DNA from: Gammaproteobacteria bacterium
GTDB lineage: Bacteria > Pseudomonadota > Gammaproteobacteria > Pseudomonadales > Azotimanducaceae
NCBI GenBank assembly: GCA_026708185.1
Contig: JAPOVK010000050.1
Span: forward strand, 1-64,000
Direction of reading: 5' to 3'
Length of the DNA stretch: 64,000 bases
In this document: positions 16,845 through 26,239 of the stretch, in pieces
Position numbering within the stretch: the stretch's first letter is position 1
How the letters are laid out: the number at the start of each line of letters is the position of its first letter
Notes under the pieces: model-generated
The model's input: the letters and a program-made list of their open reading frames with translations, nothing else
What the model was told of the DNA's origin: nothing
Databases searched by the model: none
Translations under genes and position numbers: made by a program

Positions 16845-18107
16845 TCACTCCTCGTTCGTTGGCAGGAAGTCGAATCGGGCGACCAACCGCCCGCCGACGT
16901 AAACAGCCAGCGCCGCACTGCCGGCCACGACAGACAGCAAGACCATTCGTCCCACGGGGCCGAACGATGGCGCACTGAATGAGACGAACAGGAATGCCGC
17001 GCAGACGAGTGCCAGCGAACCGAGCTGTGATGGCCGCTTCGCAGTGCGGGTCGGGCGGACGCTGCAGGCCACGATGAAGACGATCAGGCACGTGGCGCAG
17101 AGCAGCAGCGTCTCGTCGAACTGGTTTTCAAGCCCTGGCCTGGATGGCAACTGTGCCCCGAACAGGGCTTGCACGCCGACGAGGGCGACCGCCAACCCGA
17201 ATGTTGCCAACGTCACGATTACCATTCGAGCCGCGAATAGCCTGCCGAGGTCACGTCTTGAGTCCCCGATGCCAAGTTGCCAGGCCGTAGGCAGCCACGC
17301 CGCGGCCACCTTGAGGACCATGAGCGGCGTCAACGAAGCGACAAAGGTGATTATGCCGACGGCCACCGCGGCGAACTCAGCCCAGCTTTCGAACGGGATG
17401 TACGCTCCCACGGCGGTACTCGCCGTAATCCCGATCAGGATCGCCTCGGCAATCCGCATCGGAGGCTGCCCGAAGCCAAGCAAGAAGGTTAGCCCCGCCA
17501 CGCGCGGGTGGAAGTAGCGCCACCGCAACGCGTTGTCGGTGTGCGGTCGCGTCGGCGTGCCGAGCCGCTTTCTCAGCAAGGCAGCGGCCACGATGGCCAG
17601 TACCAATGCAGCCGACTGTGCGGCCGGCAGGGTCACCGGATGCCATGGGATCACGCCCCGATGGTCCGTGATGAGCGTGACGAAAGCGATGGAGACGAGG
17701 GTTATCTTGCCGAACTGCCAAGTGCTACGCCTTCGAGAATAGGTGAAGCAGAGGACGAGGATCGTCCCGCCTAGCGCCGCGAGGCCGAAGGCTGGCGCGA
17801 CATTACCGGCCAAGCCGGAGATCGCGGTCGCCAGGGCCACGACGCCCCACACGATGCCAAGGGCGACCGCCCACGCGGCCGTTGCGTAGCCCGGAACCAG
17901 CGTGGTGGCGTCCCATTGCCGGGCACGACGCAAGCAATCGCTTGCCCAAAGGACGGCGGCGACCGTCGTGCAGATAATGCCACCGTTTCCGGCAGGGAAG
18001 CCGGATGGCGTGGGCAGGAGCGCGAAGATGAGCCCAATGGCCACCAGGATCCAGAGGCCCAAGAAGCGCGCGCTCGGAAACAGGAGCGAGATCGAGGGTA
18101 CCGTCAT
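16845..18107 (-). CDS. Multi-pass membrane protein, ABC-operon permease partner
   Basis: 420 residues from ATG 18107, whose ATGA overlap with the ATPase fixes the start (the 628-residue ORF is a read-through). About 11-12 hydrophobic segments spread over the whole length and no recognisable soluble domain. Position third in a GntR-ATPase-membrane protein operon makes it the probable transmembrane half of the exporter, as in Ytr-type systems. Sequence family not recognised, so the permease role is inferred from context. Confidence 0.78.
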   Translation of the reverse strand: MTVPSISLLFPSARFLGLWILVAIGLIFALLPTPSGFPAGNGGIICTTVAAVLWASDCLRRARQWDATTLVPGYATAAWAVALGIVWGVVALATAISGLAGNVAPAFGLAALGGTILVLCFTYSRRRSTWQFGKITLVSIAFVTLITDHRGVIPWHPVTLPAAQSAALVLAIVAAALLRKRLGTPTRPHTDNALRWRYFHPRVAGLTFLLGFGQPPMRIAEAILIGITASTAVGAYIPFESWAEFAAVAVGIITFVASLTPLMVLKVAAAWLPTAWQLGIGDSRRDLGRLFAARMVIVTLATFGLAVALVGVQALFGAQLPSRPGLENQFDETLLLCATCLIVFIVACSVRPTRTAKRPSQLGSLALVCAAFLFVSFSAPSFGPVGRMVLLSVVAGSAALAVYVGGRLVARFDFLPTNEE

Positions 18108-18937
18108 GCCGTCACCCCGACGAACAGATCCTCGAGGGTCGTCTCTTCGACGCGACTGTTCGGCGCCAATCCGCACGCTTCGGGATCCCAGACCCAGAAG
18201 CGGTCCCTCTGTCGGCCGAGCACGTGGCGCTCGGGCGGGTACGGCGGAGTGGGCACTGTCACCGCCCGGACCCGCTCTTTGATCTCGTCGAGCGCGGTGT
18301 GGCAGAGGACGCGGCCGTTGTGCAGGATCGCGACGTGGGAGGAGACCCGTTCGATGTCGCTGGTGATGTGGCTGGAAAGCAGGGTCGTCTGGCCCTGGTC
18401 GACGTTCACCTCCATCAAGGTCTTCAGGAAGTCCCGGCGCGCTGCCGGGTCGAGGCTCGCCACCGGCTCGTCGAGAATCAGGAGGTCGGGCCGGTGGCCG
18501 ATGGCGAGGAGGATGGCGACCTTCTGCTGATCGCCCGGCGAGAGGGTGGCGATCTTGCGGTTCCTGAGCCGCCACTCGCGGCGCAAGCGGGACACCAGTT
18601 CCCCGTCCCAGCCGTCCTTGTAGTGGCGTGCCACGAAGTCGACGCAGGCGTCGACGGTCATCCAGCCGAAGCTCTCGAACTGCTGTGGCACGTAGCCGAT
18701 GCGTTTGCGAACGCGCGATGGCGAATTCCACGACGGTGCCCCGAATGCCTCGGCCGTGCCGGCATCGGCTTTCATGAGCCCGAGCGCGACGCGCATGAGC
18801 GTCGTCTTGCCGCTGCCGTTGCGGCCGAGGAGCCCCGTGACGGTTCCCGGTTCGAGGTCGAGATCGACGCCCCTGAGCACGGTGTCCCGGCCGTACTTCA
18901 GGTGTACGCCACCCAGGTTGAGGGGCGATACGGTCAT
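18104..18937 (-). CDS. ABC transporter ATP-binding protein (YtrB-like)
   Basis: 277 residues from ATG 18937. Walker A 'GLLGRNGSGKTTLMRVALGL', Q-loop 'GYVPQQFESFGWMTVDACVDF', Walker B 'LLILDEPVASLDP' and H-loop 'LLSSHITSD' are intact. The signature is 'LSPGDQQKV' in place of LSGGQ, a variant seen in GntR-linked ABC-2 systems. A ~55-residue C-terminal extension ('PTPPYPPERHVLGRQRDRFWVWDPEA') follows the domain. Four-nt overlaps on both sides place it between the GntR regulator and the membrane protein. Confidence 0.93.
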   Translation of the reverse strand: MTVSPLNLGGVHLKYGRDTVLRGVDLDLEPGTVTGLLGRNGSGKTTLMRVALGLMKADAGTAEAFGAPSWNSPSRVRKRIGYVPQQFESFGWMTVDACVDFVARHYKDGWDGELVSRLRREWRLRNRKIATLSPGDQQKVAILLAIGHRPDLLILDEPVASLDPAARRDFLKTLMEVNVDQGQTTLLSSHITSDIERVSSHVAILHNGRVLCHTALDEIKERVRAVTVPTPPYPPERHVLGRQRDRFWVWDPEACGLAPNSRVEETTLEDLFVGVTA

Positions 18938-19290
18938 GTTTCCTCCCAAATTCTCTCGATTTGTGCGATCACGTCGGCGCGCGACATGCCGAGTTCCTTG
19001 GCGTTGGCGACGAGCGCCTGCACCTCCGGTTCCATGGCCAGGGCGCGATCCGCGCCGCACTTGGCGACGACCATGCCGATGCCGGCTCGGCGAACGACGA
19101 TTCCTGCTTGATCGAGCATGGAATACGCCTTGGAGACGGTCATCGGGTTGATTCCAAGGTCCGTTGCGATGGCCCGCACGGAAGGCAGCTTGTCGCCGGG
19201 ACCAAGCGCTCCGGTGGCCACCAGGCGCCTCGTCTGGTCGACGATTTGCCGATAGATCGGCACCCCGGACGATGGATTCAGCAAGAACAC
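18934..19290 (-). CDS. GntR-family regulator, YtrA type
   Basis: 118 residues from GTG 19290. The ORF-track ATG at 19326 lies inside the operator palindrome, while GTG 19290 has the SD AGGAAG 4 nt upstream, so the GTG is preferred. N-terminal winged helix ('VPIYRQIVDQTRRLVATGALGPGDKLPSVRAIATDLGINPMTVSKAYSMLDQAGIVVRRAGIGMVV') followed by only a short helical tail, the layout of YtrA regulators, which lack a large effector domain. Expected to repress its own ABC operon through the palindrome at 19301-19328. Overlaps the ATPase gene by 4 nt. Confidence 0.9.
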   Translation of the reverse strand: MFLLNPSSGVPIYRQIVDQTRRLVATGALGPGDKLPSVRAIATDLGINPMTVSKAYSMLDQAGIVVRRAGIGMVVAKCGADRALAMEPEVQALVANAKELGMSRADVIAQIERIWEET

Positions 19291-19300
19291 GCGGCTTCCT

Positions 19301-19328
19301 ATGTGTATTAGGATGAAATAATACACAT
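19301..19328. promoter_or_regulatory. GntR/YtrA operator palindrome
   Basis: ATGTGTATTA-GGATGAAA-TAATACACAT is a perfect 10-bp inverted repeat with an 8-bp spacer. It overlaps the -10 element and start of transcription of the GntR operon (minus strand), the standard arrangement for autorepression. Strikingly A/T-rich against the GC-rich surroundings. Confidence 0.88.
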
Positions 19329-19345
19329 GGATACAACCTTGTCAA
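19318..19345 (-). promoter_or_regulatory. Sigma70-type promoter of the GntR-ABC operon
   Basis: On the minus strand: TTGACA (19345-19340), a 16-bp spacer, then TATTAT (19323-19318). This perfect -35 box and near-consensus -10 place transcription start near 19311, inside the palindrome, about 20 nt before GTG 19290. Confidence 0.8.
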
Positions 19346-19424
19346 ACCAAGTCTGTGAAACCAAGGTTCCTGCGCACTGGTTGCCGTCCCAGCGGGGCGG
19401 CCTTAGAGTTGCCGTGGCGCCTAC

Positions 19425-22400
19425 ATGGGTCGATTGATGGTGTTCGCCTATTCCCCCCTCGCCGGCGTGGCGCTGGCGGAATTGCGGTCGCTGCGCCGCT
19501 CCGTCCGAACCTGGGTCTTCCTCGGCATCGGCATCGCCGTTGCGTTCACGGCGTACGGCTACTACAGCTACCTGCGTGACGCCTTCGCATTCAACCCGAA
19601 CGCGGGCTTCATGTCGCCCCGTTACACGTCCGCGTATTTCACGATCTACCTGTTGTGGCTCTTCATGGCCGCATTGGTCTTCCTTGCGTTCGACGGGCGT
19701 GGCCGCGACGAAAGGGAGGGGATTGCCGAGGTTGTCGATTCGCGACCGGTGCCGAACCTGGGCTTGTTGACCGGTCGGCTCGTCGCGGTCGTTTTCGTCG
19801 CGCTCGTCCCGCTGCTGGCCGGTCAGGTCCTGATCCAGGCTGTCGGCTTCGTCGCCCAGGCGAGCGGCTTCGACATGCTCGGACCCGTACAGGGCGTATC
19901 GCTCGCCACGTTCGTCCTGGTCGATGCGCTGCCCGCCCTGATCCTCTGGTCGGCCTTCGTGCTGTTCCTTGCGGCAGGCCTCAAGAACCGGCTGGCGGTG
20001 GCCGGCGTTGCCCTCGGGCTGTTGGGTGCGCACATGTGGGCGTTCGCGCTCGTCCCGAGCTACCTGCTCCCGGCCCTGTCGCCGATGACGGTTCACGACA
20101 TCTGGGCATCCGACTTGGCACCGCGGTTCCCGACCGCCGAGAGCTACTCGCAGCGCGTGTCGGAGGTGCTAGTGGCTGTTGGCTTTGTGCTCTTCGCGGC
20201 CAGCGTTTCGCGGCGCAAGGACGGGGCGTCGCGCGGTCGGCAGTTCGGCGTCGGCGTGATCGCCGTTGCCTTGGGAGTCGGCGGCATCGCGACGATCGCC
20301 TACCGCGCGCACGCGAACCTGGTCGAGCGTGGGGAGTGGTTGCAGACCCACGAGGCCGCCGCCGAGACGGGCGAGCCCGAGGCCAATTTGGAGCGCGTAC
20401 GGGCGGTGTTGTCCCTCGACCCGGGCGAGTCCCTGCAACTCGATGCGACGCTGCACATCCGGTCGGGCACGGGTTCGGCGGACATGACGTTCAGTCTGAA
20501 TCCCGGTTTGACCATAGAGGAGCTCACCGTGGACGGCGCTGCCGCGACCTACACGTTCGAGCATGGCCTTCTGACCGTTGCCATGCCGCCGTCGCCTGCC
20601 GGACGCGATGCACGCGTGCTGGCCATTCGCGCCGCGGGATTGCCTGACGCCGACTTCGCCTACCTGGACAGCGCCGTCGACTGGCGTCGCCGGTCGAGCC
20701 GCAACGGCATCCTGTGGTTGGGGACGCAGTCGGGCATCTTCGAGCGCCGATACGTGGCGCTGATGCCGGGCCAGCACTGGCTTCCCGCGCTAGGGGCCAA
20801 TCTCGAGGACAACGCCGGCCGGGATCCGTTCATGCTGGACCTCGAGGTGCGCGTGCCGGAGGCGTGGCTGGTCGCGGCGCCGGGACATCGGGAGACACTG
20901 AGCCCGGGGACATTCCGGTTCCAGCCGGTGGCGCCGGTCGCCCAGGTCGCGGTGTTCGCCGCTCCGTTCGTCCGCCGCGCGGCTACCGTCGCCGGCGTCG
21001 AGGTGGAACTGCTGTTGCACCCTGGCCACACAGACAACATCGATGACTTGGCGCCGGTTGCGGCCCCTCTCAAGGACCATCTCGCCGAGGCCTTGACGCA
21101 GGCGGAGGATCTCGGCGTGCCGTACCCGTACCGGACGTTGGTGGGCGTCGAAGTGCCGGGTCACCTGCGCGGATACGGGGGCGGCTGGGCGCTGGACACG
21201 GTGATGGGTTTGCCGGGCATGGTACTGGTCCGGGAGCACGGCATCCCCCAAGCCCGACTGCCGGTGTATTACCGGCCGTTGTCGGCGGATGGGGCGGACC
21301 AGAGGGCGGCCATGTATCTGATCGCGATGCTCTCCGTGTCGATCCGGGATGACAATGTTGTCCGCGGCATCGCGAGGAACATGTCGGTGTTCCAGGCCGC
21401 GGCCCGTGGGCGGGGCGCCACGGCGCTGGATTTCGTCGTCGAGACGCTTGCGCTGAAGCTACTTGGCGACACAGAGGGCGAGGTTGCGACCGCGCACAGC
21501 AACGACCTTGACGCCGGCTTCGGCGCGACGGTGTCCGGCATGATCCGGGGACTCACGCCCTCCGAGCCACCGCGGAGCGCGTTTCAGTCGCTGTGGTATC
21601 CGGAGCCTTCCTGGCAGGCTGTGCGCACCGAGTCCCTCGCCAACCTCGTGGATTCCGATAGCCCGTTGCAAGCCCTGCGGGTCTTCGGTGTGAAAGGCGA
21701 TGCGGTGGCGAGGATGATCAGGGACGGAATCGGTCGGGAGCGGACAGGCGCGTTGTTGTCCATCCTGCGACAACGGCATGGCGACGGCTACGATGCGGCC
21801 GACTTCGCCGCAGCCGCCCGGGAAGCCGATGCCGACCTCGACGCACTGCTCGGAGACTGGCTCAACCAGGCCGGCCTGCCGGGTTTCCTCGCGTCGCCAG
21901 CGACGGTCTATCGCCTGAGGGATGATGCCGACGGTCAGCCGCGCTACCAGATTCGCCTTCACGTGCGCAACGACGAGCCCTATCCAGGCCTCGTGGCGCT
22001 GGCGCCGCACTTTTCCGGTGCAACCGGCGGTCGGGGGGATCCGGTTCCCATCCCGGGGCGGACCAGTGCCGAGCTTGGCTTGGTGGTCGCCCAGGCGCCA
22101 GAGCACTTCTGGCTGATGCCGTACCTGTCGCTGAACGGTTTCCCCGTCCCTGTGGCACTCCAGAACGACGATGCCGAGGGCGCTCGCGACGTCGCCCCCT
22201 TGGTCGGCGCGCGACCGAGCGACTGGGTGCCGCCGGTTCCCGATGGGATCATCGTTGACGACCTCGATTCTGGCTTCTCGGTCGTCCTCGGCGACGTCTC
22301 GCGGCTTGGCGGAGAGAGGTCACGGCAGCGGCCGGGGACGTCTGATCAGGACTTGCCACCGTACTCCGTGCGCCCAGGAACGTGGATTCGCGCGGCCATA

Positions 22401-22790
22401 CCCGGCGCCTGGGGAAAGTACCGGCGTACGACCGCTGGTGCGCTGCCGGGCGACCAGGGTGCCGTCGCGGTCTTCGAGGCCGAGTTGACCGAGGCCGGTC
22501 GCTGGCGTCTCGATTTCCACGTACCGGAGGCCGAAGTCCCGATGTCGTTCGGAAGCGCCCCGGCCCGATCCTGGCGCGTGTTCGGCGTGCTTGGGCCGAT
22601 GGCAATGCGCCTCGTGCTCGGTGACACCGGAACCCAGGTCGACTTCGACGCCGGCGCGGCAGAACCAGGCTGGAACAAGCTCGGCGAGTTCGAGATCGGC
22701 GATTCACGCGATGCACGCCTTGAGGTGTCGACCCGCACGCCAGGGGAAATGGTGGTCGCCGACGCGATCCGCTGGACGAAGGTTGAATAG
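19425..22790 (+). CDS. ABC-2-like permease fused to M1-peptidase-like and golvesin-like domains
   Basis: 1121 residues. Seven hydrophobic segments in the first 300 residues (about 30-50, 71-89, 117-141, 158-184, 190-212, 245-261, 274-293), including 'EVVDSRPVPNLGLLTGRL' typical of ABC-2 permeases joined to M1-aminopeptidase-like regions. Residues ~310-850 follow that M1-like layout, but no HEXXH zinc motif is present, so peptidase activity is not expected. The last ~125 residues ('GTWIRAAIPGAWGKYRR...GWNKLGEFEIG...MVVADAIRW') resemble the golvesin/Xly carbohydrate-binding-like fold. Divergent from the YtrA-type operon; its starts are about 135 bp from that regulator's. Likely the large membrane partner of that ABC system (inference). 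Confidence 0.8.
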   Translation: MGRLMVFAYSPLAGVALAELRSLRRSVRTWVFLGIGIAVAFTAYGYYSYLRDAFAFNPNAGFMSPRYTSAYFTIYLLWLFMAALVFLAFDGRGRDEREGIAEVVDSRPVPNLGLLTGRLVAVVFVALVPLLAGQVLIQAVGFVAQASGFDMLGPVQGVSLATFVLVDALPALILWSAFVLFLAAGLKNRLAVAGVALGLLGAHMWAFALVPSYLLPALSPMTVHDIWASDLAPRFPTAESYSQRVSEVLVAVGFVLFAASVSRRKDGASRGRQFGVGVIAVALGVGGIATIAYRAHANLVERGEWLQTHEAAAETGEPEANLERVRAVLSLDPGESLQLDATLHIRSGTGSADMTFSLNPGLTIEELTVDGAAATYTFEHGLLTVAMPPSPAGRDARVLAIRAAGLPDADFAYLDSAVDWRRRSSRNGILWLGTQSGIFERRYVALMPGQHWLPALGANLEDNAGRDPFMLDLEVRVPEAWLVAAPGHRETLSPGTFRFQPVAPVAQVAVFAAPFVRRAATVAGVEVELLLHPGHTDNIDDLAPVAAPLKDHLAEALTQAEDLGVPYPYRTLVGVEVPGHLRGYGGGWALDTVMGLPGMVLVREHGIPQARLPVYYRPLSADGADQRAAMYLIAMLSVSIRDDNVVRGIARNMSVFQAAARGRGATALDFVVETLALKLLGDTEGEVATAHSNDLDAGFGATVSGMIRGLTPSEPPRSAFQSLWYPEPSWQAVRTESLANLVDSDSPLQALRVFGVKGDAVARMIRDGIGRERTGALLSILRQRHGDGYDAADFAAAAREADADLDALLGDWLNQAGLPGFLASPATVYRLRDDADGQPRYQIRLHVRNDEPYPGLVALAPHFSGATGGRGDPVPIPGRTSAELGLVVAQAPEHFWLMPYLSLNGFPVPVALQNDDAEGARDVAPLVGARPSDWVPPVPDGIIVDDLDSGFSVVLGDVSRLGGERSRQRPGTSDQDLPPYSVRPGTWIRAAIPGAWGKYRRTTAGALPGDQGAVAVFEAELTEAGRWRLDFHVPEAEVPMSFGSAPARSWRVFGVLGPMAMRLVLGDTGTQVDFDAGAAEPGWNKLGEFEIGDSRDARLEVSTRTPGEMVVADAIRWTKVE

Positions 22791-23020
22791 GTTCAATAGG
22801 TGGCCAGACCGCAGGTTGAACTTAGCGCAAACACGGTAGTCCTATGGGCAGGATGCGGACTACACCCCCTCCGGGGCAATTGGAGAGCAGCACACCAATT
22901 GACAGGCCGATCCCGCCCCGGCGATAACGCTCCCCTCCCTCCCCAACGCCTATCGCCGGGGCTTCTTCTCCGGCCTTGTTGAGCTGCAGGATGCGGACGG
23001 GGACGTCCGCGTACCACACG
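22791..23020. other. Intergenic gap between convergent genes
   Basis: 230 bp with no accepted gene. Contains a partial (22855 region, GGATGCGGAC) and a full copy (22990-23017) of a small palindromic repeat also found at 58321. It separates the fusion protein gene from the RND pump, both ending here. Confidence 0.6.
22993..23010. repeat. Dispersed GCGGACG hairpin, copy 1
   Basis: GCGGACG-GGGA-CGTCCGC, a 7-bp stem with a 4-nt loop, flanked by GGAT and GTACCA. A near copy (GATGCGGACGGGGAGGTCCGCGCACCA) lies just after the intact Uma2 gene. Possible 3'-end or bidirectional terminator, since it lies between convergent genes. Confidence 0.75.
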
Positions 23021-26000
23021 CTATTGCGGTAGGGGTTGGCGGGGCCTGGAGAGCAGGCGCTTGGCTAACTCCCTGACGGTCGTCGGGGCCCGCGCGATGG
23101 CCTGCATGTAGGGCTGATGCGGCAGCGCCAGCATGGCCGGGGTCGCGACCAGCGTGAGGAGCGTTGCGAAGGTCAGCCCGGAGACGATGGCCTGGGCCAG
23201 CGGTACCCAGAATCCGGAGAGCTGGCCACCGTAGATGATCGTGCGATTGATGAAGTCGATCGACAGGTGGCTGGCGAGCGGCAGCAGGCCGAACACCGTG
23301 GTCACCGTGGTGAGAAGCACGGGCCGGAAGCGCTGAGCGCCGGTGCGCACGATCAGCGAGATCTGGTCGAGTTCCGGGTGGCGTTTGCGGATGTGGTTAT
23401 AGGTGTCGATCAGCACGATGTTGTTGTTCACAACGATCCCCGCCAAGGCAACCACACCGACACCGGTCAGGATCGCGCTGAACGGCATGCGGGTGACCAG
23501 GAGGCCGATCAGCACACCGGCCGTCGACATGACGACCGCGATGAGGATCAACAGGCTCTGGTAGAGGCTGTTGAACTGGGTCACCAGCAGCACGAACATC
23601 AGCAGCAGGGACATGGTCATGGCCACGACGATGAAGGCGATGGACTCGGCCTGCTCCTCGTTGGCGCCACGGAAGGCAACATCGACGCGCGAGTCCAAGT
23701 CCGTCTGGTCGAGCCAGGCCTGGATTTCCTTCACCTTGTCGTCGGCGAGTACACCCGGGGCGACGTTGGCGCGAATGAACATGACGACGCGACCGTCGAT
23801 GCGCTCGATGCTGTCGAGGTTGGGAACCGCTTCGCGGCGAACGAAGTTGGAGATTGGCACCAGTCCCTTGGATGTCGTGATCCGCAAGTCGTCCAAGGCG
23901 CTCAAGCCCCGCGCACTGGGCGGGTAACGCACGCGGATGTCCACCGCGTCGTCGGCCGTGTCCGGCCGGTACTGGCCGACGAGGACGCCATTGGTCACGA
24001 GTTCGACAGCGCGACCCACGAGGGAGACGTCGGCGTTGTAGAGCGCCGCTTGCGCCCGGTCGACGCTGATCTGCCATTCGACGCCGGGCAGGGACCGCGT
24101 ATCCTCGATGTCGCGCAACCCCTCGACCTCGCTGTCCATGTAGTCCCGCACGCGCTTCACCACGGGCCCGATCAGGGTCTTGTCGTCCGCCGTGAACTGG
24201 ATCTGGACCGGCTTGCCGACGGGCGGCCCGTCCTCCTGCTTCTGAACGTCGACGCCGATGCCGACGAGGCTCGCCGTCCGCACCCGCACCTCCTCGAGGA
24301 TCTCGCGGCCGGTGAGCTCGCGCTCGAACTGCTCGTGCAACTCGATGAACATCGTGCCCACGGTGTCGGAGGCGTCGCTAGAACCACCGATCCCGGTGCC
24401 GCCGGAGCCGCCACCGGCTTGCACCCACGTGTTGACGCTCTTGATGCCGGGGATCTCCAGGATGCGTTGCTCCACCTCCCGGACGAGTGCGAATGTCTCG
24501 ACCGCCGCTAGGTTGCCGCGGGCGCGAACCGACACGCGAGCGTACGACGGGTCCGTGTCGGAGAAGAAGGTCATGCCGCGCCCGTACTCGCCGTACGCGA
24601 CGAAGGACGCAACCAGGATGGCGACCGTGGCCAGCACGGTGAGCCCGGCGTGTCGGCACGTCGTTCGCAGTAGACGTGCGTAGATCCCGGTGAAGCCTTG
24701 GAGCTGGGTTGGGTCCCCGTCCTCGAGCAACCTGAGCGTGCGTCGGGAGCGGTCGTTGTGCGGGCTCGGCTTGCCGAAGGTGGCGCCGACGGTCGGGCCG
24801 AAGACCAACGCGTAGAGCAGCGATCCCGTCAAGACGAAGAACACGGTGACGGGCAGGTAGCGCATGAACTTCCCGGACACACCGGGCCAGAACATCAGCG
24901 GCAGGAACGCCGCCAGCGTGGTCGCCACCGACGCCGCAACCGGCCAGAACATCCTTGTGGCCGAGTTGGCGTAGGCCTCGCGCGGCGACATGCCCTCGGC
25001 CATCTTGCGGTCGGCATACTCGGTGATCACGATCGCGCCGTCGATGAGCATGCCGAGGCCGAGCAGCATGCCGAACATGACCATGAAGTTGAACGTGTAG
25101 CCGAGGAGCCACACGAAGACCAGCGCGAAAAGGAACGATACGGGGATCGCCGCGCCCACGATCAGGCCGCTGCGCAGGCCGAGCGCCGCCACCACCAGCA
25201 CCATCACCATGGCGAGCGCGGTGACGATGTTGCCCTGCAGTTCGTTCACTTGGTCGCGTGCGAAGGGCGCCTGGTCCTGGGTGTAGAACAACTCGACGCG
25301 GCTCGGCAGTCGGTCGCGGTAGCTCTCGACGACGGCGCGCACCTGGGCAACCGTGTCGACGAGGTTCGCGTTCGCGCGCTTGGCGACGTCGAGGGAGATC
25401 GTGTCCTTGCCGTTCACCCGCGCGAAACGGTTGCGGTCCTTGAATGTCCGGCGGATATCGGCGATGTCGCTCAAGGTCACTACGGAGTCGCCGTTCGCCT
25501 TCACCGGCAAGTCGACGATGTCGGCCGCATCCTCGATGACGCTCGGCACCTTGACAGCCATGCGGCCCGCGCCCGTGTCGAGCGAACCGGCGGCGATCAA
25601 CCGGTTGTTGCGGACCACGGTGTTGAAGAGCTGCTCGCTGCCGACCTCGTAGGTCTCCATGGCGGCGGGGTCGATGACCACTTCGAGAAGCTCCTCGCGC
25701 TCGCCCTGCAGTTGGACCTCCAAGACGTCGGGCAAGGCCTTGATGTCATCGCGGAGCTCTTGCGCCAGGTTGTAGATCACGCGTTCGCGGACGCCGTCGC
25801 CGACCAGGTTGACTTGGATGATGGCGAAGCCGGAGGCGCTCATCTCGAGGATGAAGGGCTCTTCGGCGCTGGTCGGGAACCACGGCTTGGCGCGGTCGAC
25901 GGCGGCACGCACGTCGTTCAGGGCTTCGTCCAGGTCGTAGTCGGCGTCGAACTCCACCGACATCCGCGCCATGCCCTGGTAGGCGTAGGCGCGCACTTCC

Positions 26001-26239
26001 TCGACGCCTTCGACCGTGCGCATCTCCACTTCCAGCGGTTTGACGAGCAGGCGTTCGGCATCCTCCGGAGAGATGCCCTCGTGCGGCACCGAGACCATGA
26101 ACACCGGCACCTCGATGTTCGGCGACGACTCGATGGGGATCGCGATCCGCGCGGCGACGCCAGCGAAGACCACCATCATCATCAGCAGCAAGGTGGTCCG
26201 CGAGCGCTGAACCGCGGCGTCGATGAGGGGATTGGTCAT
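23021..26239 (-). CDS. RND-family efflux pump inner-membrane transporter
   Basis: 1072 residues from ATG 26239, which overlaps the adaptor gene by 4 nt; the 1121-residue ORF is over-extended. HAE/AcrB-like: N-terminal helix ('RSRTTLLLMMMVVFAGVAARIAIPIESSPNIEVP'), porter domains in two repeats, and twelve membrane helices with conserved 'LGLGMLIDGAIVITEYADRKM' and 'AGIVVNNNIVLIDTY' blocks. At the proton-relay position, AcrB's Asp-Asp pair reads Asp-Gly, so one of the two usual acidic residues is absent; other Asp/Glu residues may compensate. Drug, lipid or metal substrate unknown. No outer-membrane factor in the window. Confidence 0.94.
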   Translation of the reverse strand: MTNPLIDAAVQRSRTTLLLMMMVVFAGVAARIAIPIESSPNIEVPVFMVSVPHEGISPEDAERLLVKPLEVEMRTVEGVEEVRAYAYQGMARMSVEFDADYDLDEALNDVRAAVDRAKPWFPTSAEEPFILEMSASGFAIIQVNLVGDGVRERVIYNLAQELRDDIKALPDVLEVQLQGEREELLEVVIDPAAMETYEVGSEQLFNTVVRNNRLIAAGSLDTGAGRMAVKVPSVIEDAADIVDLPVKANGDSVVTLSDIADIRRTFKDRNRFARVNGKDTISLDVAKRANANLVDTVAQVRAVVESYRDRLPSRVELFYTQDQAPFARDQVNELQGNIVTALAMVMVLVVAALGLRSGLIVGAAIPVSFLFALVFVWLLGYTFNFMVMFGMLLGLGMLIDGAIVITEYADRKMAEGMSPREAYANSATRMFWPVAASVATTLAAFLPLMFWPGVSGKFMRYLPVTVFFVLTGSLLYALVFGPTVGATFGKPSPHNDRSRRTLRLLEDGDPTQLQGFTGIYARLLRTTCRHAGLTVLATVAILVASFVAYGEYGRGMTFFSDTDPSYARVSVRARGNLAAVETFALVREVEQRILEIPGIKSVNTWVQAGGGSGGTGIGGSSDASDTVGTMFIELHEQFERELTGREILEEVRVRTASLVGIGVDVQKQEDGPPVGKPVQIQFTADDKTLIGPVVKRVRDYMDSEVEGLRDIEDTRSLPGVEWQISVDRAQAALYNADVSLVGRAVELVTNGVLVGQYRPDTADDAVDIRVRYPPSARGLSALDDLRITTSKGLVPISNFVRREAVPNLDSIERIDGRVVMFIRANVAPGVLADDKVKEIQAWLDQTDLDSRVDVAFRGANEEQAESIAFIVVAMTMSLLLMFVLLVTQFNSLYQSLLILIAVVMSTAGVLIGLLVTRMPFSAILTGVGVVALAGIVVNNNIVLIDTYNHIRKRHPELDQISLIVRTGAQRFRPVLLTTVTTVFGLLPLASHLSIDFINRTIIYGGQLSGFWVPLAQAIVSGLTFATLLTLVATPAMLALPHQPYMQAIARAPTTVRELAKRLLSRPRQPLPQ

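Noticed and set aside
19425-22790. Active M1 aminopeptidase
   Set aside because: No HEXXH(X18)E zinc signature can be found in the translated sequence.
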